Shown here piece after piece: positions 1 to 9,634 of a stretch of 64,000 nt of DNA. Numbering within the stretch: the first letter of the stretch is position 1; every line of letters begins with the position of its first letter. The translations under genes and the position numbers were made by a program. Source of the DNA: Diploptera punctata (taxonomy: Eukaryota > Arthropoda > Insecta > Blattodea > Blaberidae); contig JASPKZ010009859.1 of the NCBI GenBank assembly GCA_030220185.1, positions 30,143-94,142 of the forward strand, read 5' to 3'. The notes under the pieces were generated by a model. It saw only the letters and a list, made by a program, of their open reading frames with translations. It searched no databases and was not told the origin of the DNA.

Positions 1-272
1 CCAGTTGTTTCTGTATTTTTGCACATATTCCATGACTGATTCTGTTTGTAATTCTTTGAGAATCTCAGAATTCCTTTTATGGTCTGTTCTTGAGTAACCT
101 GCAGTACGTCTAATAAATTTCATTTCTGCAGCAATTAGTCTTTGTTTATATACAGCGCGAATTGTCCAGGCCTCACTGCCGTAACATAATATGGGTCTGG
201 CCAGTGTTTTATAAATTCTAGTTCGTGTGTGTTGCTGTACTGTGTTTGGCTTGAAAATATTTATAATTCCAG
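1..272 (-). pseudogene. LINE reverse transcriptase C-terminal fragment (family L-B), cut by left window edge
   Basis: Reading the minus strand from about 272 to 1 gives an open frame with the LINE post-catalytic region: the motif L-A-R-P-I-L-C-Y-G-S-E-A-W-T, then A-E-M-K-F-I-R-R-T-A-G-Y, then a basic stretch ending Y-R-N-N-W at the window edge. The same block is seen at 2777-3364, 25337-25700 and 58232-58420, so this is one L-B family. A stop near 275 coincides with the start of the Q repeat. No catalytic motif is inside the window. Non-functional relic; continuation to the left is expected. Confidence 0.85.
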
Positions 273-280
273 TTAGTTTT

Positions 281-850
281 ATTTAAATCACATTTATCCT
301 ATTCCTTTCAGGCTCTTGCTCTAACCTACTTTTTTATATGAACCCCACAAAACTTCGAAATTAATGTCTTGGCGGAGGACAAGAACTGTTAAAAACATTA
401 AATTGGTATTACAGTGACCGGCCTCGCTGGTTCCTAGTTGTCAAGATTCCAGTTCCATCAGCACAGGACAATACAAGATAAACACATAGGCCTATCTAGA
501 TGTAAGTTAGAGAGAGGACATTATCTATTAATAACAAGCCATATAGATATAATGAGAAGATATGAAGAAACTTTATATGAACAATGAAATACGAGTAAAG
601 GAACGATAAATGAACTACTACATATGTTTCGTTCATTTGAACTTAAGCTAATTTAGAATAAAAATCCACTCTCGGCAACTAGCTGTCTCTCTATTTATCG
701 TACTATTCTCTTCTTCCATCAGGTATTTGTATTTCACTTCTATCTCAATTCAACTTTTCCATAAAATTCTATACAATTCACACTCTATTCTACAGAACAA
801 AATATTAAACAAGTACTTACTGATCCTCCAAGTTGGGGGTTGGTTGTTAG
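281..850. repeat. Module Q, copy a
   Basis: Non-coding block that recurs at 26160-26690 with many shared words (for example 'gcctcgctggttcctagttg' at 421-440 and 26297-26316) and, more diverged, at 6960-7440, 15740-16080 and 22490-23000. It holds no protein-coding signal I recognise. In this copy it runs uninterrupted into the next module, so it defines what copy e (26.2-29.0 kb) looked like before insertion. Confidence 0.75.
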
Positions 851-984
851 GCCAGTCTCCGTAAACATTTCCTACAAAAGAAAGACAAATATTACGTATA
901 GTCGAGAAAAACATAGTTGAGAAGGCCAAATCATTAAATCAGTGTTAAGATATTATTTCTAGTTTACGATAAACTTGATTCTTA

Positions 985-1255
985 AAAGCAAAGATCATTA
1001 GCATCTCAATACAAATCCGAGGGATAAAGGGCCAAAAATTCTCAAAAGTCTCGTTTTCAAGCTTGAGGTTTTTTTACGTGTCATAAATCTAAACAGGGAA
1101 CCAAACTATTCAGTTCGCTTCCGATGGAACATAGTCTAAGGATGTTTATGCTCTGAAAATTCACAATAGCTGGCCGTGTTTGAACCCCTGCATTTTTAAA
1201 TCCAGGAGCAAGTATGCTAACCACTATTCCACCAGTATCGATTACAGCACCTATG
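985..1255 (-). mobile_element. tRNA-derived SINE S1, copy 1
   Basis: The minus strand starts with a tRNA-like head at about 1255: an A-box-like 'tggtggaatagtggttagc' and a B-box-like 'gggttcaaac' further in. The body runs to about 985. Other copies with the same architecture and strand are at 1500-1795, 16085-16335, 23060-23320, 29075-29345 and 63000-63275. The head is degenerate and not a functional tRNA. Confidence 0.7.
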
Positions 1256-1264
1256 ATGGGGGGA

Positions 1265-1430
1265 AAGAGAAGCAGAAATTGTGCTCTAATTGTACGCGTA
1301 TTACATGTCTTTTGTCAAATTATTTTCAAATATTACACAATGCCACTTTTTTAAAGTTAAATTTGCTACTATGAATATTTAAACGGAGAAAATTATGTAT
1401 AATATATCTATAATGGTGTAGCCCATTGTT
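1265..1430. repeat. Module U, copy a
   Basis: About 160 bases containing 'aatgccacttttttaaag', followed by a short 'tatgaatatttaaac' word. Copies lie at 5375-5510, 16345-16500 and 29410-29530, with a weak one at 23820-23940, always just downstream of S1 or upstream of T. No coding content. Confidence 0.65.
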
Positions 1431-1499
1431 GAGCCATAGCCTCTGCTTTGTAAGGAGTTACTGGTCAAAGTTAATTTTTAGTTATCTTATTTATTCATA

Positions 1500-1795
1500 G
1501 GTGTCATGGACGGCATGCAGACAACACACGGATCCAATGAGACATCTAACGGGCAACTAAAGTGTTACTAGGATGTTGAGGTCGGTAAATTTTGATTAGA
1601 GGCCTCTTTATTCAGGCTTAAGGATCTTTTACGAGCCTGAAAAATCTTCAGACTTGGGACCCATAGCTTAAAGTCCTTCCCGGAGGATTTGCTCCTTGGA
1701 TTTTTCCGTTCTAAAAAAATCCATCGACCCCGGCCGGATATGAACACGCGACCCTCGGAACCAGAGGCAAGGAGCATAACCACTAGTCCACCGCA
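1500..1795 (-). mobile_element. tRNA-derived SINE S1, copy 2
   Basis: The minus-strand head near 1795 reads 'gcggtggactagtggttatg' (A box region), followed by 'gtcgcgtgttcatatccggc' (B box region). The body continues to about 1500. This second S1 copy lies between modules U and T and is a local extra insertion: copy b (5.4-5.8 kb) lacks it. Confidence 0.75.
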
Positions 1796-1799
1796 TCAA

Positions 1800-2726
1800 A
1801 ACTACAAACAGCCTAATAACCATTTTAATTTATTATGGGATTTTTCCCCTAAGCACAATTAACACATTTGTTAAAATAAGATTTATTTCATAAAAAATTG
1901 GACAAAATGCGTCTTGTTGCATAGCGACAACATAACTGTAACGTTACGAAGCAACGTCATTGAATATGAAATAGAAAATTACGTTTTTAATTTATATAAA
2001 TAAATTATTAATATTTTACAGATTGGATTCAAAACTGTTTAACCTGTGTAGCTGAGATTTACAGACAACGCTTCCTCTATCAGGTAAATATTAAATACAT
2101 TTTCAAATATCTCATTTATCATCGTTTAAATGCTCGTTATTATGATATATTCTTGATATGTATAAGGCATGTTAATTGAAATTATAACAAATTTTACTCT
2201 CAAATTAGAACTATTATATTTTATAAAATTTCACATAATATTGTGTTATACTGTTTTTATTAAACTTCTGCGTTCTTTAACCCATAAAAAACTTCTTGGG
2301 ACGAGAGAGATCTACCAACTGTCTAAGCATTTAGGTCTATTATATTTTTTTCAGACAAGTCGATAATCTAGATCGTATATGGGTAACATGTGATCAGCCT
2401 ACCGATCCTACAATATTTATAGCTAGTTCACTCAAACTGGAGCCGCTATATTTTAGAGTTACCAAATTGCCTCATGATGCTGACTGGGCATAAGAAAAAT
2501 GTTCCTCATAGTAAATCAAACTAACGCACATTCCGTAGCTCCGCGCCAAGGCATGATGCTTCATGCCGATCAATGTTCTATATTATTAATTATATGAAAA
2601 TTTCCTGGTCAATTAATTTCTTCCGTCTATAGATTTTTTATTTATAAACTCCAGGTTATGTAATTATTTGGAAAATTCATATTTTAATATAATTATTTTC
2701 ATTAGTAATTATATCTTTGTAGGTTT
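1800..2726. repeat. Module T, copy a (contains SINE S4)
   Basis: Shares ordered words with 5785-6850 and 24250-25128: 'acgaagcaacgtcattgaat', then a 'cgtttaaatgctc' word, then the S4 SINE, then 'tttataaactccag'. The ORFs here are short and not shared between copies, so I regard the module as non-coding. It is interrupted at 2727 by a LINE and its last part (the 'cctcagacttcaaac' word) reappears at 3699-3713. Confidence 0.7.
2365..2600 (-). mobile_element. SINE S4 (tRNA-derived), diverged copy inside module T
   Basis: Similar to 35840-36085, 6310-6565 and 24690-24890. Minus-strand head near 2600 with weak pol III boxes. Because every T copy carries S4 at the same place, S4 entered the ancestral unit before duplication. 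Confidence 0.55.
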
Positions 2727-3443
2727 TTACCGTTTTCATCATCATCATCCATGCAAGTATTAGGCCATGTGGCCTGTTACGGTCTCAAAGAGGAATTTTC
2801 CATCCAGCGCTTTTTTGGACGTCCCAGCGATCTTTTGCCTTGGGGGCAGTAGCGAAGTATGGCTTTTGGAATTCTATGAGACGGCATTCGTTGAAGATGG
2901 GCTTTCCAGTTGTTCTGGTAGTTTTGTATATGGTGGAGAATGGGTTCTACATCCAACTCTTCCATAATTTCCTCATTTCTTTTATGGTCCCACTTTGTGT
3001 AGCCTGCTGTTCGGTGCATAAATCGCATCTCATTTGCTGTTATTCGGCTTTCATCTCTTCTTCGTATTGTCCATGCTTCACTACCATATCTTAATACTGG
3101 TCTTGCGAGAACCTTATAAAGCCGTAATCTCGTGTTCTTCTGTACTAAAGATGGCTTCATTATACTGTTAATTATCCCCGTTGTTTTTGTAAAATTTGTG
3201 ATTTTCTTTGATATATTAGCTTCATCTTGAAATGTTAAATTATAACCCAAATAATTAAATTCATATACTCGTTCTAAAATTTCATCATCCAAAACAATTT
3301 TGCTAGGTATAGGGTATTTCCCACAAAAGGCCATCACTTTAGTTTTCTTTGTATTGATTTCCATATTGTACCTTTTTGCAATTATATTAAAATTGTGTAT
3401 AGAATACTGTAAATCTGTTTCTGTTGGAGCTATTACCGTTTTC
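2727..3443 (-). mobile_element. 5'-truncated LINE (L-B) with 11-bp target site duplication
   Basis: The direct repeat 'ttaccgttttc' flanks the insert at 2727-2737 and 3433-3443, so the LINE itself is 2738-3432 (695 bp). On the minus strand the 3' end lies at 2738 and finishes in a short (GAT)n run next to the conserved 3' UTR word 'ggccacatggcctaa'. The 5' truncation at 3432 falls just after where the catalytic box should be. Truncation, simple-repeat tail and direct repeat together are the signature of target-primed reverse transcription. Confidence 0.9.
2777..3364 (-). pseudogene. LINE reverse transcriptase C-terminal region (L-B), 195 codons open
   Basis: The frame is open for 195 codons from a methionine at 3364, and the same frame continues upstream to the truncation point near 3432. 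It contains N-Y-L-G-Y (the Y-L-G motif after the RT thumb), L-Y-K-V-L-A-R-P-V-L-R-Y-G-S-E-A-W, E-M-R-F-M-H-R-T-A-G-Y and the basic G-R-P-K-K-R-W near the end. These are the RT-distal and C-terminal segments of arthropod endonuclease-reverse transcriptase LINEs. The catalytic palm and the endonuclease are missing because of 5' truncation, so it cannot act alone. The lack of stops suggests a fairly young insertion compared with other LINE pieces here. Confidence 0.9.
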
Positions 3444-3815
3444 CCCTGTCACAAATTTCAATTCAGGATTTCTCCAAACTCATCTCATACATTTCGTTTA
3501 TTCCCCCTGTGACGTAGCGTCAGACGTGAACGACCGGCGCACTTATCGTTCACAGACGTCTATAAGTATAGGTGATGCATCTCATCTCATCTCATCCCTC
3601 ATCCCGCCCTAAGTTGAACACGAGTTGAGGATATTATATAATAATTATTATTATATTTAACAAGTTAGACTACTGCTTAATGTTTATTATTTTGTCCTCA
3701 GACTTCAAACTTACACATTGTTAAATTAGGTGCCCACGTGTTTAGATAGATCAACAAAATCTACCAAATCTAATTTAAGATAAAAGTTAACAAAACAATT
3801 ACATTTCACAACACG
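3444..3815. other. Region between LINE and pogo remnant: short repeat tail and end of module T
   Basis: 3578-3597 holds a short tandem 'ctcat' run of the sort that ends LINE or SINE copies, suggesting another small insertion at about 3444-3600. From about 3690 the T-module end resumes ('cctcagacttcaaac', then 'gttaacaaaacaa'), matching 6725-6790 and 20280-20375. No gene seen. Confidence 0.5.
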
Positions 3816-4125
3816 TTACTCGGTAGAATCCAGTGACTGCTGGGAATATCGAATAATTGTAAGGACAGGATTATTTTCTAAGATTTTGCATAGACAATGA
3901 AATCCTCGAAGCAGATTATGAAGATGTTCACTGGTCCATCCTGTCTTTGAATATTCGTACCTGGCAGAAGGTGGTACATCTTTCTTTAACAGAGAGAACA
4001 AAATATTTAGTTGAAATACCTACATCTGGGGAATGAAACTGCCAGAAGCACTCATGGCACAAATAATTAACATTTTTCCATCGTTTCCAATTAGTAACAC
4101 AGCTCACACGTTCTGGCCTCATTTA
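3816..4125 (-). pseudogene. pogo/Tigger-family transposase fragment (DDE region)
   Basis: Two overlapping minus-strand frames join into one pogo-like stretch. From about 4120 one reads C-A-M-S-A-S-G-S-F-I-P-Q-M, the hallmark segment between the first and second catalytic acidic residues in pogo/Tigger/Jerky transposases. Then P-P-S-A-R-Y-E-Y-S-K-T-G-W and E-N-N-P-V-L-T-I-I, where the family normally has NPVLLILD with the second catalytic Asp. Here that Asp is lost, and there is at least one in-frame stop. About 100 residues of a usual 400-500 survive; no terminal repeats were found. A dead fragment, unrelated in position to the pogo element at 17261. Confidence 0.72.
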
Positions 4126-4257
4126 TTGTAAGAAGAGATGTGGAATTTTTGACGTTGATATCCAGTTTATGCACATTGCATATAAATATATCTGACAATG
4201 CATATTGGCAAAGGGAAACTTCACTCTAAGAGAAACTCAGAAACATATTAAAACTAA

Positions 4258-4706
4258 TAGCCTAGGGATAACTTTTAAGGGAGGAAAGGAGATTACAAGT
4301 ATTTGAGGATAAAGTTCTTAGGAAAATGTTTGGACCTAAGAGAGATGAACAGACAGGTGAATGGAGAAGACTGCATTACAGTGAATTACATGGTCTTTAT
4401 AGGAATTCAGAAATAATGAGAACAGTTAAGTATCGTAGACTGCGATGGGCAGGACATGTGGGACGAATGGGGAATGAAAGATGTGCATGGAAGCATCTTT
4501 TAGGAAAATCAGAAGGAAATCGCCCAGTTGCTAGACGAAGGAGATGGGAGAATAGCATTAACTATGGTTTGAGGAAAGTAGATTATACAGGGGATGATTG
4601 TAAAACATTGGCTCAGGATAAGGATATATGGAGAGCTTATGTCCGCGCGGCCATGAACCTACGGGTTCGATAGTGCCAATGAGTGAGTTAGTTAGTTAGC
4701 CTAGGG
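4258..4706 (+). mobile_element. 5'-truncated LINE (L-A) with 10-bp target site duplication
   Basis: 'tagcctaggg' occurs at 4258-4267 and again at 4697-4706, so the insert is 4268-4696 (429 bp). Its 3' end is a (GTTA)n run directly after the stop codon. Very short 5'-truncated LINE copy. The (GTTA)n tail is shared with the other L-A copies at 23405, 38330, 54560 and 56683. Confidence 0.9.
4326..4673 (+). pseudogene. LINE C-terminal domain (L-A), 115 codons open
   Basis: The ORF contains R-R-L-R-W-A-G-H-V-G-R-M near residue 40 and ends in W-R-A-Y-V-R-A-A-M-N-L-R-V-R followed by the stop, the typical C-terminus of a very abundant cockroach/termite LINE family. The frame is open upstream of the methionine to about 4280. 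Only the tail after the reverse transcriptase is present; no catalytic residues. It is the best-preserved L-A copy in the window. Confidence 0.88.
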
Positions 4707-5370
4707 CTTCCTAAAACTCATAAATGGACTTTCATATAAAACTCAATGCAGCTAATCTTTCCCACCACTTTTCTTTCAATAGTTAGAATTAAGTTTGATT
4801 CCGTTTTCCTCTGCACACTCGTAAAGCCAATTCACGTAATTGTGTCGGACTCAAACCATGGAACATATTAGCTAGAAGATTAACGTGGTTACAGTATTTA
4901 TTGTGGTGTAATCTTATGAACGACTTTTTAATATGAAGTTCATGTGGTGGAATGACGATCACCAGGGGGAGGAGGGGGGTAATACCAGTCACCTTGACCG
5001 CCCTTGTCACAAATGTTTAACCTAACTTGAAAGTCACATGCTCATTTAATAAATGACAGTTATCCACAATATTGCTGCAATCGTGTTGTTTTGTATTCCA
5101 GCAACATGTATAACTGAAAGTAACATCAATTTACTAGACAAACATTTGCACTTGTATCAAATATTTTAACAACAATTGCTGAAAGCCAGAATCACAAAAC
5201 ATACACTTTCAAGTGTTTCAGAAACTATAAGCACAATGACTTCCTGAAGTGTTCACAGTAGTTTCCTTAATCTGGAGTTAGAGAGCAGCACTTATTAAGA
5301 GTTAATATAGCCTATAGGTCTACCATACTATTTAAAATAATCCACTGACCGCCATTTCCCGATGACCCGG
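4707..5370. other. No gene recognised
   Basis: AT-rich sequence between the L-A LINE and module U copy b. Short ORFs only, none with recognisable motifs. I see no repeat shared with the rest of the window except weak similarity near the right end. Confidence 0.5.
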
Positions 5371-5374
5371 TATT

Positions 5375-5510
5375 CCCACATATTACATTCCCAATGTCAT
5401 ATTACCTCATATTATATCATAATGCCACTTTTTTGAAGATAAAACTGTGCTTATGAATATTTACACTGGAGATTACACGAGAAAACTAGATGTAATTTGA
5501 TATTGTAATA
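5375..5510. repeat. Module U, copy b
   Basis: Contains 'ataatgccacttttttgaag' and the 'tatgaatattt' word as in copy a (1265-1430), followed after a LINE insertion by module T, as expected for the recurring unit. Confidence 0.65.
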
Positions 5511-5529
5511 TCCGCTATAAATTGGACTT

Positions 5530-5775
5530 AATATTATTTAAAATTAGACGAAAATATTGGAAAGGTCATATAGAAAGATTGGAAGACAACCGACTTTGCA
5601 AAAAGAGCTAAATAAGATAGACCAATTTACGGGAGAAGAAGAAGAGGAAGACCTGCCAAGAGATGGATAGACAGCGAATGCTGCACATCCAATACGTCCT
5701 CTTCCGAGGAGTGTTTTTGGAAATAAACAGGTTGAAAATTCTACAAATTATGAAGAAGAGGAAGAAGAAGAATAG
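5530..5775 (+). mobile_element. LINE 3'-end fragment (family L-H) with GA-rich tail
   Basis: Plus-strand frames include Y-W-K-G-H-I-E-R-L-E-D-N-R and R-R-G-R-P-A-K-R-W-I-D-S, the basic C-terminal motif of a LINE, then a 3' UTR ('cttccgaggagtg', 5700-5712) and a (GAA/GGA) tail at 5752-5775. The same 3' UTR word precedes the (AAT)n run at 44870. Frameshifts and stops make it non-functional. It sits between modules U and T of copy b. Confidence 0.7.
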
Positions 5776-5784
5776 ATTAATTAA

Positions 5785-6850
5785 AATGTGAAATTAATAA
5801 AACTTCTGTATAAAATGGGTTTTGTTGCACAGCGATAACAACAATTGTGACGTAATAACTATAAGGTTACGAAGCAACGCCACTGAATGTAAAACTGAAA
5901 AAAACATCACTTTAAAGGAAGTGAATAAAATATTAATATTTGACAGATCGAATTCAAAATAGTTAAATCTCTCAATTTACATAATTGAAGTTTTTGAAAG
6001 ATCAATAGGCAACGATTTCTCTATCAGGTAGTTTTAAAATACTTGTTCAAATATCATATTTACATTCGTTTAAATGCTTATTGTTTGGTGATGTAGTGTA
6101 TATACTGTATAATTTAAATATAACTTATTGGTCATTATAACAAATTACACTTTAATGTTACAAATATTCAGTTTTACGTCACTTTATATAACACTTTGTT
6201 ATTCTGTTTTAAAATTAAGCAACTCCATTCTCTAAACTAAATTAAACAACATAATATATGGCCCTTAGACTACCAGGCCACAGGGACAGGCGATAATCAA
6301 AAGAGTACATGTGTGACAAGTGGTCATCCTGTCGAGTCCCTCAGCTGTTGTAGTCGCTACTGATTACAGCTTTCCAAATTCCTTACGATTCTGCGTGCAT
6401 ATCGACCTCATACTGGCTCAAATATCATGAGAAAATGTCTTGCCCATCGGGAATCGATCAAGCGCAAGTCCCATTTACCTTAACCAAACCATGAATCGAT
6501 CAAGCGCAAATCCCATTTATCTGAACCAAACCATGATGCCGTAGAGAGCTACAATTCTTCAATCTCTATATTGTATATTATTGCATGGAAATTTGTTATG
6601 GGTTTTCCTTTTTTTATAAACTCCAGATGATCTATTTGTTTGAAATATCCATTTTATTAATATATGTTTTTCTTTGATGCTTCTCTATAATTTTTTTTTA
6701 ATTAATACACATCGCTTATTGGACCTCAGACTTCAAACTATATATTTTTATGTTATTACTTTAGATATTGCAACATCATCTTTCAGGAATAATTGAACGT
6801 AAATTAAAATAAAATATTCACATTTTCAAGAAAAATAAACATTGGCTAAG
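5785..6850. repeat. Module T, copy b (S4 inside)
   Basis: Matches 1800-2726 and 24250-25128 in order: 'acgaagcaacgccactgaat', 'cgtttaaatgctt', S4 at 6310-6565, 'tttataaactccagatgatc', 'cctcagacttcaaac'. It contains a local duplication: the word 'aatcgatcaagcgcaa' occurs at 6451 and 6492. No coding signal. Confidence 0.72.
6310..6565 (-). mobile_element. SINE S4 copy in module T
   Basis: Shares with 35840-36085 the words around 'gtggtcatcctgtcgagtcc', 'cagctgttgtag' and 'atgagaaaatgtcttgccca'. The minus-strand tRNA-like head would lie at the right end and is eroded. Confidence 0.6.
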
Positions 6851-7440
6851 GAACTGTCTTGAAAAAAGCTAGGGTTTAAAGGCATAAGCGTAGTTCCCGC
6901 TCTATCTTGGGGAGACGCCAACAACCCAAATTATCTCACGGTTAGTTGCATTAAAAGTAATAAAGTTAGTTATGATGGTCCCAGGGTCATCATAAAGCAC
7001 TGGATCACACAACATAAATAACACATAAGCCTATCCACATATAAGCTAGAGAGAGGAGCAGTTTAATTAAATACAAACCTAAGAAACAGAACACTAGGGA
7101 TTGTATAACGTTGATATTAGTGGAGATGATTGAATGTTTCAAAACCTGAGGACTAAACCAAAAGTAGCAAATCTATTGGCAGAATTCCATTATAGGACAA
7201 ACCTTGGGCGAGAAACGAAAGAAGTTGTCTGAGGAAGAGGACGTCAACCAGCACCAATTGGGAAGAGAACGTTTGGCTTTTTAAAGGAAGATGATGTATG
7301 TAACTGAGATCTATTTTTAGGAGGAACAGCTTAGCCGCAAAGAAGATAACCTCCTTCGAAAGAAACGTCAAAAGAAATCCTAGACCTCTAATTTAGGAGT
7401 TGTGTGTTAGTCCGTCTCCATATATATGCGATATCCAAGC
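6850..7440. repeat. Modules V and Q, copy b
   Basis: V ('tcttgaaaaaagctaggg', then 'tatctcacggttagt') recurs at 20400-20470 and 25830-25905. Q follows directly ('aagctagagagaggagcag', 7031-7049; 'gacaaaccttgggcgagaaac', part of 7196-7220 and shared with 22724-22746). This V-to-Q junction shows that the end of one unit abuts the start of the next. Confidence 0.65.
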
Positions 7441-8235
7441 TAAATAATATCTAAATATTAATGTTTAGATTACCTTTGTTTTTCTGGATTCAACAATTCA
7501 GAAAGATCTAATATTAATATAGTTGAAGTATACTTGGGGCTCAAGAAGGTACAAGAAACAAGATGAATCATTAATCGGAATATTCAAAGTAGAATTTCCA
7601 TCGTTAAACATAAGTAAGTAGTGACGCTCTGCTGCTTCTGCTATCACTATGTATTATATCAAATAAATTACTTTTTTAACCCATAATTATCTGCGAGGAC
7701 GAGGTCAATAAACCTAAAATCGCGACACTATCGTCCAGCCTAAATTAATTTTGTTTTTAATAAAAACGAAATTAAATTATTAAATAGTTCAAATAGTTTC
7801 AACAACGAAATTGATGAAGACGTTATACATAATGAAACTAATTCTAGAAATATTGCTAAAAAGACAAAAATAAATACAATTTAGATCATTTGAACTCCCA
7901 AAAAATATGCAAAAATATGTGGGTGGAGAACAACTTGCAAATGGCAAAAATTGTCCAAATATTTCACAAATTATGTCGAACCTTCAAACTCCGAAGACAA
8001 AACAAAATCCAATAATTAACAAAAAGAGTGAAAGAATTTCCAACTTTAAAACCAATTTTGAATAGAACAGAATACAAATTAAAAATAGAATCCAGGAAAT
8101 AATATAAGAATACTTTGAATATTTTGAAATTTATTAGATATTTAAATATTGTAAAGTTAGTGGCGAGAATCAAACAAACTATTTTTAAACTTAAGACAGC
8201 CCCGGACAATTTTACTGAAATAGGGAATTTAATGT
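7441..8235 (+). other. AT-rich region, possibly decayed ORF1 of the LINE that follows
   Basis: No intact ORF. From about 7740 the plus-strand frames are rich in Asn, Lys, Asp and Glu, as expected of a decayed LINE ORF1, and the region sits immediately upstream of a LINE endonuclease fragment. I see no zinc knuckle, so this is only a positional inference. Confidence 0.3.
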
Positions 8236-8239
8236 CTGT

Positions 8240-8510
8240 TAATTACAGACGGAAAATCGCTACGACTCTTAATATATTATAATTTATTGCTAATGGCACA
8301 GAAAGCAAATTAATGATTTACTAATGATATTTATCAAAATTCATTTAGATATAATTTTAATTAATGAGACTAAATAATCAAATTATAAAAAATTTAAAAT
8401 TAAATACTACAAAATGCATAGGAAAGAAATCAGACACCCTTATAGGGGTGTGCACATATTGGTTAAAGGAAATATCCCACACTCCCACACAAATTTGTTT
8501 AATTTTAATG
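8240..8510 (+). pseudogene. LINE endonuclease N-terminal part (family L-F)
   Basis: Around 8330-8490 the plus strand reads D-I-I-L-I-N-E-T, the EEP endonuclease motif with the catalytic Glu, then an in-frame stop, then Y-R-G-V-H-I-L-V-K-G-N-I-P-H, corresponding to the 'RGGVAILV' strand of the fold. The first metal-binding Asn region upstream is blurred. The frame is cut at 8511 by a MITE-like insertion, and the endonuclease C-terminal half resumes at about 10415. An apurinic endonuclease-type LINE; clade I or Jockey group is likely, not proven. Confidence 0.68.
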
Positions 8511-9265
8511 ACTATTTAACTCATGCCCCAAATGGGACTCAATGGCTAATCACGTTTCAATGATTTCTGTTTTACAACCAATCAGAGTCGTGTTTCATGA
8601 AATATTTATCAGTGTTATAATTACCATATTAAAGAAAACTCCTCCTTTTTAATAGTCTGAACACGTCTGACCATTATTTTGCAGTGACAGAGCCTGTGAG
8701 AAATACGGCTACCAGATTGTATATATAATGCATGAATGTCAAGACATGTCGCATGCGGGAGTTACTATAAAAACATTTGTGGCAATTGATTATACCACCA
8801 AAAAAAGAAACCACTGTTTGCACTTTCTTCTAAGTATTTTTTTCCAGGTAATAATCCAGAAAAATATAATTGTCATATTTACATCATACATCAGAAATGA
8901 ATTAATATACAGTTTGATGTGTTTCATTTTTTCTCCACTAGAGAGCATTCTTACAATATTGCGTTCCTTTGGCAATGAATAGTATGATCTGGTTGCAGTG
9001 ATAAACAAAAGAAGCAGATTAAGCGTACCTATCGCTTCTCATTTGTTTTCAAACATCGCCGTTTACATTAAATATATAAATATTTTAAAATAACTATAGT
9101 TAATAACTATAGTTAAATAATGATTTGTGAGTAAACAGCTTAATTTTATTCGTTAAATAGTCCTAACAAATGCCACTCTTGATTTCCAAATTCTCTAGAT
9201 AAATTCACTCCTCACTTCGTGAGTCGTGAATTTATCGATAATTTGAAAATCACTCGTGGCATTAC
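8511..9265 (+). mobile_element. MITE-like element, copy 1, with terminal hairpin
   Basis: Nearly the whole segment is found again, reverse-complemented, at 12091-12720: 'ctatttaactcatg' at the left end here equals the complement of the right end there, and the 'cgtggcattactta' end equals the other terminus. Both copies interrupt the same LINE and both are flanked by TGA. There is no transposase-like ORF; the 84-codon ORF at 8728 is not preserved in copy 2. Length about 755 bp. Confidence 0.72.
9172..9260. repeat. Imperfect hairpin at MITE end
   Basis: The left arm 9172-9208 starts 'gccactcttgatttcc' and pairs with the right arm 9226-9260 ending 'gaaaatcactcgtggc', with a loop of about 17 bases. 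Copy 2 keeps a shorter version at 12099-12153. This may be the structural terminus of the element or a small nested MITE. Confidence 0.7.
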
Positions 9266-9269
9266 TTAT

Positions 9270-9634
9270 GATAATGAGACAGTCTACTAATGAAGTCCCT
9301 ATTCATTTAATACACCCGCAATTATCGACTCCATCTGTTACACCGGTCAACAGTAGTTTCGTTGCCCTTGATATAAGATTAATTTCGGATAAATTTATGC
9401 TAACTATTCATGAAACTGTCAACGATTTTACAAATTTGCTCTGTTCTTTTATCTTTATTTTCATTTTACACTACAAAAATCGGAAAATATGAAACAATAT
9501 AACAGATATATTTATAATGTTAATTGTTTTTTTTAATTAGTATACACCGACATAAATAGAAAGATAAATGTCGAAGACCCATGTTATATTTCAGTGAAAC
9601 GCCTTTTATAAGATTTTCTTCTATAATTTTTAGC
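9270..9634. other. No gene recognised
   Basis: Sequence between MITE copy 1 and a decayed minus-strand gene fragment. One short ORF (9256-9492, plus) has no recognisable motif and overlaps the MITE end. It belongs to the foreign material separating the two halves of the LINE endonuclease. Confidence 0.4.

Noticed and set aside
8728..8982. 84-codon plus ORF as MITE transposase
   Set aside because: Not preserved in the inverted copy at 12091-12720 and no transposase motif.
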